Shown here: piece by piece, positions 4,641-8,098 of the stretch | Numbering within the stretch: position 1 is the first letter of the stretch | How the letters are laid out: every line of letters starts with the position of its first letter | Assembly: GCA_964569425.1 (NCBI GenBank) | Contig: CAZMVD010000162.1 | Span: 1 to 8,098, forward strand | Direction of reading: 5' to 3' | Source: JACQXM01 sp964569425 | GTDB taxonomy: Bacteria > Planctomycetota > Phycisphaerae > UBA1845 | DNA length: 8,098 nucleotides | Translations under genes and position numbers: made by a program | The notes under the pieces: model-generated | Databases searched by the model: none | What the model was told of the DNA's origin: nothing | What the model saw: the letters and a program-made list of their open reading frames with translations, nothing else

Positions 4641-7082
4641 CTACTGCGTCGGGCACGGCGGAAGCGTGGCGTGGAGCCACGGGTCGAAGGCGTGGGCGCC
4701 GTTGAGCAGGTCGATGAGGCGGATGATGTCGGCGGCGGTGGCGGCGCCGCTGCGGTTGATGTCGGTGGCGAAGAGGGGGCGCAACCGGCCCGGCACGTTG
4801 TTCAGCGAGTCGAGCAGCGCCGTGATGTCGGCGGCGGTGGCGGCGCGGCTGCGGTTGACGTCGCCGGGAAGGTAGCCGAAGCAGGTCGAATCGCCGCTGT
4901 CCACGTGGGTGATGCAGGTCCAGTTTTTCACCGGGATCGGCCCGCTGAAGTGCAGGGTGGCGACGTTTCCGGCGGCGGTCACGCTTTGAATGGCGGGCGG
5001 GGATACGGGGCCGGGCGTGGTGCTGATTGCGAAGCTCGCCGGTGTCAGGGCAGTGGCATCGCAGGCCGGGTCAAAGGTCAACTCCAGGGAGGTGAAGCCG
5101 AAGACGGTGGCGGCGTCGAAGAGGGCGTGCGGCTGGCGGGCGTCGATTTCGCAGTTGGGCGGATCGCTGCTGACGATGGTCGTGCAGGCCGCGGCCGTTT
5201 CGCACCCTCCGGTCATAGGGTCGCAGACCTGACCGGGCGGGCAATCCACCGGCGGATTCGAGCAGTCGCAGGAATCGAGGTCGAGCGCGTCTGTCGTGCA
5301 TGGATCGGCGTCGTCGCAATCCACGCCGGGGCAGGGGTCAGAAAGGTTGATCCTGACGGGCGCCATCGTAGGGTGGTGCATCGGAATCAACTCCGGATCA
5401 TAAAGGTTCTGAAAGACGGCTGTGCGTGCGGGGTCGTCAACAATGTTCAATACGAATGTGCCGACCGCATCGGCGGAGACCTCGAGCCATAGCGTTCCGA
5501 CGTATCGCCGTTCACCTGAGCCGGGATCGGCCACTCCGAACTCAGGTCGCCACAACATCGCTGCGAGCAAGTACTCAGGGCGCCTAATCGTGACATTATC
5601 AACAGATTGCCGCCCAAAAAAGAGGTAATCGGGCCTTTCTCTCTCGATGAATACGGATGTCTTGTCATAGCAGAACCCGTTGGGGCGACAAGGTATTTCC
5701 GACTGCGGAACGGGTACCGGGCTGAAATGGGTACAGTTACACTCACGGTTAAATTCGCAATCGAATTGGTTACATGGAATTCGCGCGAGCATCAGCCGTC
5801 CCGAATCGCCACTGGTGAAATCAGTTGAATCGATCGTCCAGAAGTAAGCGGTGACCTGCGGCCAGGGCACGCAACGACTCTCCACGCACAATGCGGCACC
5901 GCATTCGGCGTTCGACACGCAGGGCAGGCCCGAATTGGCGCAATGGTAGCCGGTGCATGTTGTGTCGATACCGACTGTGCAAACCTGCCCAAAGGTCGGC
6001 GGGGCGCCGGAGCAGACGCCGAGTTCCGGCACGTCATCCCAACTTTCGAGGAAGGCGTCGATGCGGAGTTGGTCGCCGGGGGCGACTTCGGTTTCGGGCA
6101 GGTTCTGGGTGGGGCAGCTCGGGCAGGGCTGGCCGTTGACCTCCGTGACCCAGAGCGAAAAGTGCGGCGTCCGGGGCGGGGCGGCGGCGAGGTTGATGGT
6201 CACGGGTGCTAACGTGTGTGGCAGCATCGGGATCAATTCCGGATCATAGAGGTTTTGAAAGACGGCTGTGCGTGCGGGGTCGTCGATCAGGGTCAATATG
6301 AATCTCCCGGTTGCGTCGGGAGATATATCGAGCAACAACGAGCCGACATAGCGGCGGATGCCGAGGCCGGGATCGGCGACACCGCCGGCATGGGAGACGA
6401 GAACGGCGGCAATCTCGTAGTCGTCGGCGACGGTGTTTACAGATTCGACTGTTTGGAGCCCCCAGAAGATGTAATTGGGGTTGGGCTTCTCGATGAAGGC
6501 GGAGGCTTTCTTGTAACAGAAGCCGTCCGACTCGCATAAATTCTCCCAGCCGGGAGGGAAGAACGAGCTGAAACGGTTACATATGCAATCAAAGTAAAAG
6601 CAGTTCAACGGGTCGCAGGGGATTCGCGCGAGGGACAGCCTGCCGGAGTCTCCGCTGGTGAACGTGGTAGAATCGATGGTCCATTGATAGCCGGACACGC
6701 GAGGCCATGGCAGGCACTCGCTGTTCACGCACGAGCTTGATGGGCAATCTGTGTTCGATGAACAGGGCTGTCCAGTGTCATAGCAGTGCGTTCCCATACA
6801 GGCCCCTTCGGCGGCAATGGTACAGGCCTGTCCGAAGGTGGGCGGGGCGCCGGAGCAGATTCCGCGTTCCGGCACGTCGTCCCGGCTTTCGAGGTAGGCG
6901 TCGATGCGGAGTTGGTCGCCGGGGGCGACTTCGGTTTCGGGCAGGTTCTGGGTGGGGCAGCTTGGGCAAGGCTGGCCGTTGACTTCGGTGACCCAGAGCG
7001 AAAAGTGCGGCGTCTGGGCCGGGGCGGTTGTGGCGATGGCGAGAACGGCTGCCGTGGAAATTGCGATGACGAATCGGAACAT
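4641..7082 (-). CDS. Secreted protein with duplicated 281-residue module, Cys-rich segment and type I dockerin
   Basis: This 813-residue protein begins with a signal peptide, cleaved probably after Ala20-Pro-Ala22, so it is exported. Residues 24-304 and 305-581 are two copies of one module, each starting TPHFSLWVTEVNGQPCPSC and near its end carrying DDPARTAVFQNLYDPELIPM. Each copy has a Cys-rich insert of CxxxGxxCxxNxDC type. I do not recognise the module family. Residues 582-628 are a second Cys-rich segment (DPCTTD...CDC...GQVCDPMTGGC). Residues about 630-735 resemble an Ig-like or Big-like beta domain. The C-terminus is a type I dockerin with two calcium loops, DVNRSRAATAAD from Asp741 and DINRSGAATAAD from Asp774. 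Such dockerins in planctomycete-like genomes need not mean a cellulosome. The ATG at 7080-7082 fits the signal peptide, with a G-rich weak ribosome binding site. It lies alone, convergent with the kinase-like gene across the repeat array. Confidence 0.85.
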   Translation of the reverse strand: MFRFVIAISTAAVLAIATTAPAQTPHFSLWVTEVNGQPCPSCPTQNLPETEVAPGDQLRIDAYLESRDDVPERGICSGAPPTFGQACTIAAEGACMGTHCYDTGQPCSSNTDCPSSSCVNSECLPWPRVSGYQWTIDSTTFTSGDSGRLSLARIPCDPLNCFYFDCICNRFSSFFPPGWENLCESDGFCYKKASAFIEKPNPNYIFWGLQTVESVNTVADDYEIAAVLVSHAGGVADPGLGIRRYVGSLLLDISPDATGRFILTLIDDPARTAVFQNLYDPELIPMLPHTLAPVTINLAAAPPRTPHFSLWVTEVNGQPCPSCPTQNLPETEVAPGDQLRIDAFLESWDDVPELGVCSGAPPTFGQVCTVGIDTTCTGYHCANSGLPCVSNAECGAALCVESRCVPWPQVTAYFWTIDSTDFTSGDSGRLMLARIPCNQFDCEFNRECNCTHFSPVPVPQSEIPCRPNGFCYDKTSVFIERERPDYLFFGRQSVDNVTIRRPEYLLAAMLWRPEFGVADPGSGERRYVGTLWLEVSADAVGTFVLNIVDDPARTAVFQNLYDPELIPMHHPTMAPVRINLSDPCPGVDCDDADPCTTDALDLDSCDCSNPPVDCPPGQVCDPMTGGCETAAACTTIVSSDPPNCEIDARQPHALFDAATVFGFTSLELTFDPACDATALTPASFAISTTPGPVSPPAIQSVTAAGNVATLHFSGPIPVKNWTCITHVDSGDSTCFGYLPGDVNRSRAATAADITALLDSLNNVPGRLRPLFATDINRSGAATAADIIRLIDLLNGAHAFDPWLHATLPPCPTQ
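4725..4862 (-). repeat. Duplicated DNA of the two dockerin calcium loops
   Basis: Bases 4725-4763 and 4824-4862 are near-identical 39-base segments (GATGTCGGCGGCGGTGGCGG...) spaced 99 bases apart, encoding the two 33-residue-spaced dockerin loops. The match is at nucleotide level, beyond the shared protein motif, suggesting recent duplication or conversion. Confidence 0.75.
5340..7013 (-). repeat. Tandem intragenic duplication with 843-bp period
   Basis: Bases 6171-7013 (module 1) and 5340-6170 (module 2) encode the duplicated modules of the dockerin protein. The first parts, 6840-7013 and 5997-6170, are about nine-tenths identical at nucleotide level, as are the ends near 6225-6290 and 5379-5445, while the middle has diverged with small indels. 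This pattern suggests either recent duplication with a fast-evolving middle or gene conversion of the ends. Confidence 0.85.
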
Positions 7083-7146
7083 GTGACACCCCCATCCGGC
7101 CTAACGCCCGAGGTGGGACATGTGCGCCAAGGCGATGGCCGCTCGA

Positions 7147-7152
7147 ATTATA
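7147..7152 (-). promoter_or_regulatory. Probable -10 element of the dockerin gene promoter
   Basis: This is a perfect TATAAT on the minus strand, placing transcription start near 7140 and a leader of about 58 bases before the ATG. The hexamer 17 bases upstream (TGGAAT) is a weak -35 and overlaps one arm of the dyad at 7165-7188. Confidence 0.55.
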
Positions 7153-7164
7153 GGAACCGGGCGC

Positions 7165-7188
7165 CCCCGATTCCACACAGAATCGGGG
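7165..7188. promoter_or_regulatory. Operator-like perfect 9-bp dyad over the -35 region
   Basis: CCCCGATTC (7165-7173) and GAATCGGGG (7180-7188) are perfect inverted copies around CACACA. The dyad begins 12 bases upstream of the dockerin gene -10 element and covers the place where a -35 would lie, a classic position for a repressor or activator. It has no T tract, so it is unlikely to be a terminator. Confidence 0.4.
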
Positions 7189-7610
7189 CGATGCCGGCCT
7201 GGCAAGTGCCTGGTCGGCGGGCGGCGCCAAACCTGCCCCGCCGAGCGCCGATGAGGTTAGGGCATTTCGGAACCCTTGTCCCCCACGCCGGGGCAGTCGC
7301 ACGGGAAAACTGTGGCAATTTTCGTGCCAGACGGGGCGATTGGTGGGGGAAGGCGGATTGCGGATTTCGGATTGTGGCTCATGCTTGCCGCAAAGGGCCG
7401 CCTGGGCCGGCATTTTCCAGGATGGCGAGCGTCGCCCCGGTGGCGAGTGGGGAGTCGTGCGTGCGTATCAGGAATCTGAGATTTGAGATTTCAGAGCGGG
7501 GGAGGACAGGAAAGGCGGAATCGTGAATGCGGAAGGCGGATTGGGGTGGGCGGAACTGGAGGGGGAAAGGCACGAAGGGATTGCGGATTTCGGATTTCGG
7601 GTTGCGGGCT
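7189..7610. repeat. Low-complexity dispersed repeats in the divergent spacer
   Basis: No gene is visible. Short repeats include GATTGCGGATTTCGGATT (from about 7356 and 7579) and GATTTGAGATTTCAGAGCG (7480-7498). The latter also occurs inside the B units of the parS array (3924-3939 and, with an insertion, 4095-4120), so the two spacers share a dispersed repeat family. Open frames here translate to repetitive low-complexity peptides and were not called. Confidence 0.6.
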
Positions 7611-7666
7611 GGGGGGGGGGGCCCGGGGGGGGGGGGGGGTGGGGGGGAATATTGGGGGGGCGGGGG
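7611..7666 (+). repeat. Poly-G tracts with G-quadruplex potential
   Basis: Uninterrupted runs of G11 (7611-7621), G15 (7625-7639), G7 (7641-7647), G7 (7654-7660) and G5 (7662-7666) lie within 56 bases, ending 15 bases before the ribosome binding site of the downstream gene. The runs satisfy the G-quadruplex pattern on the coding strand. Long G homopolymers are also prone to slippage and to sequencing error, so exact lengths are uncertain. Confidence 0.7.
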
Positions 7667-7694
7667 CGAATTCGGGGCGAAAGGAGAACGAGTT

Positions 7695-8098
7695 ATGCCT
7701 ATTGCCGGAGTTGCGATCGGTCGGGTGGCGTTGTGGGTGGCGGTTCAGGCGGCGGTGGTGCTGGCGTGCAACGCGGCGCAGGGGCAGCAGCGGCCGGACC
7801 CGGATTTTGACACGAAAGTGGCTCAACCGGCGTATTCGGCCGAGGGGCCGCGGGTGTGCTTTGACGAGGGGCATCACAACTTTCACAAGGCGTCGGGGAC
7901 GTACAAGCCGTTTGCGGATCTGATTGCCCATGACGGGTACCGCATGAAGGGGCACGGTGACGGGTTCGCGAAGGAAACGCTGGCGAGGTGCGACGTGCTG
8001 GTGATATCGAATGCGCTGGGGGCGGCGCGGATGGGTTCGCGCGAGGCGGCGAATCCAGCGTTTACGGATGCGGAGTGCGACGCGGTGGAGGAGTGGGT
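7695..8098 (+). CDS. DUF4350-like exported protein, N-terminal part (cut by window edge)
   Basis: The frame is open from ATG 7695 to the window end, 134 codons plus two bases, with a strong ribosome binding site AAGGAG (7681-7686) eight bases upstream. The first about 30 residues are hydrophobic (VALWVAVQAAVVLACNAAQG): either a lipoprotein signal with VLAC (Cys25) or an ordinary signal peptide cleaved after AQG. The following part, RVCFDEGHHNFHKASGTYKP then DGYRMKGHGDGF, CDVLVISNALGA and FTDAECDAVEEW, follows the layout of DUF4350/glutamine-amidotransferase-like domains: a 'DEGHxN' strand-loop, a 'Y.PF..L...DGY' helix, 'L...DVLVI.N' and 'FT..E...V..W'. That domain is often found in gliding- or ABC-transporter-linked and other envelope proteins; its biochemical role is not settled. 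No downstream context is available. Confidence 0.7.
   Translation, partial: MPIAGVAIGRVALWVAVQAAVVLACNAAQGQQRPDPDFDTKVAQPAYSAEGPRVCFDEGHHNFHKASGTYKPFADLIAHDGYRMKGHGDGFAKETLARCDVLVISNALGAARMGSREAANPAFTDAECDAVEEW

Noticed and set aside
4435..4680. An 81-codon minus-strand frame after the dockerin gene (ending LADKRKEVDQLVLANLLRLN)
   Set aside because: It overlaps the end of the dockerin gene and the 4614-4632 hairpin, has no ribosome binding site and no recognisable family. A gene remnant cannot be excluded but is not supported.
4671..5492. A 273-codon plus-strand frame opposite the dockerin gene
   Set aside because: It is antisense to the dockerin and module 2 coding sequence; the Gly/Ala/Arg-rich content mirrors the GC pattern of the real gene.

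Overview
This is a high-GC bacterial window with four complete genes, one gene cut by the right edge, a decayed toxin-gene fragment at the left edge, and about 1.1 kb of structured non-coding repeats. The best guess for the lineage is Planctomycetota, or a similar group with large secreted dockerin-bearing proteins. The reasons are a two-repeat type I dockerin on a Cys-rich secreted protein, a futalosine-pathway menaquinone gene, and spacers full of low-complexity 'GATTTGAGATTTC' and 'GCGGATTTCGG' repeats. This is inference from style; no rRNA or other marker gene is present.

Layout. A HicA-like fragment (56-181, +) precedes mqnD (253-1098, -). Divergent from mqnD is a probable two-gene unit on the plus strand: a CAP/SCP-domain lipoprotein (1481-2017), then 18 bases later a P-loop kinase-like protein with a C-terminal nucleoside-deoxyribosyltransferase-like domain (2036-3202). 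A convergent, non-coding repeat block follows (about 3204-4345), interrupted by a 100-N scaffold gap (3695-3794). Next, on the minus strand, is an 813-residue secreted protein (4641-7082) built from a duplicated 281-residue module, a Cys-rich stretch, an Ig-like or Big-like domain and a dockerin. After a spacer with a perfect minus-strand TATAAT, a 24-bp dyad and long G tracts, a DUF4350-like protein begins at 7695 and runs off the window.

The most notable feature is the repeat block. It carries three perfect copies of the canonical ParB-binding centromere sequence parS (TGTTTCACGTGAAACA), one copy with a single mismatch, and six related palindromes that keep the GAAAC arms but mostly change the central four bases. 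Eight of the ten are preceded by GCGCAA at a fixed 3-4 base spacing (one of these across the gap). The sites are carried on two repeat families: four A units, and two tandem 171-bp B units with three palindromes each. This looks like a compact chromosome-partition (ParB-loading) centre that grew by duplication, placed between two convergent genes. No parA, parB or dnaA lies in the window, so the partner protein and the distance to the replication origin cannot be judged here.

The genes do not form one pathway. mqnD makes a menaquinone precursor; the CAP lipoprotein and kinase-like protein may be co-transcribed but have no evident shared function; the dockerin protein and the DUF4350 protein are probably envelope or secreted proteins.
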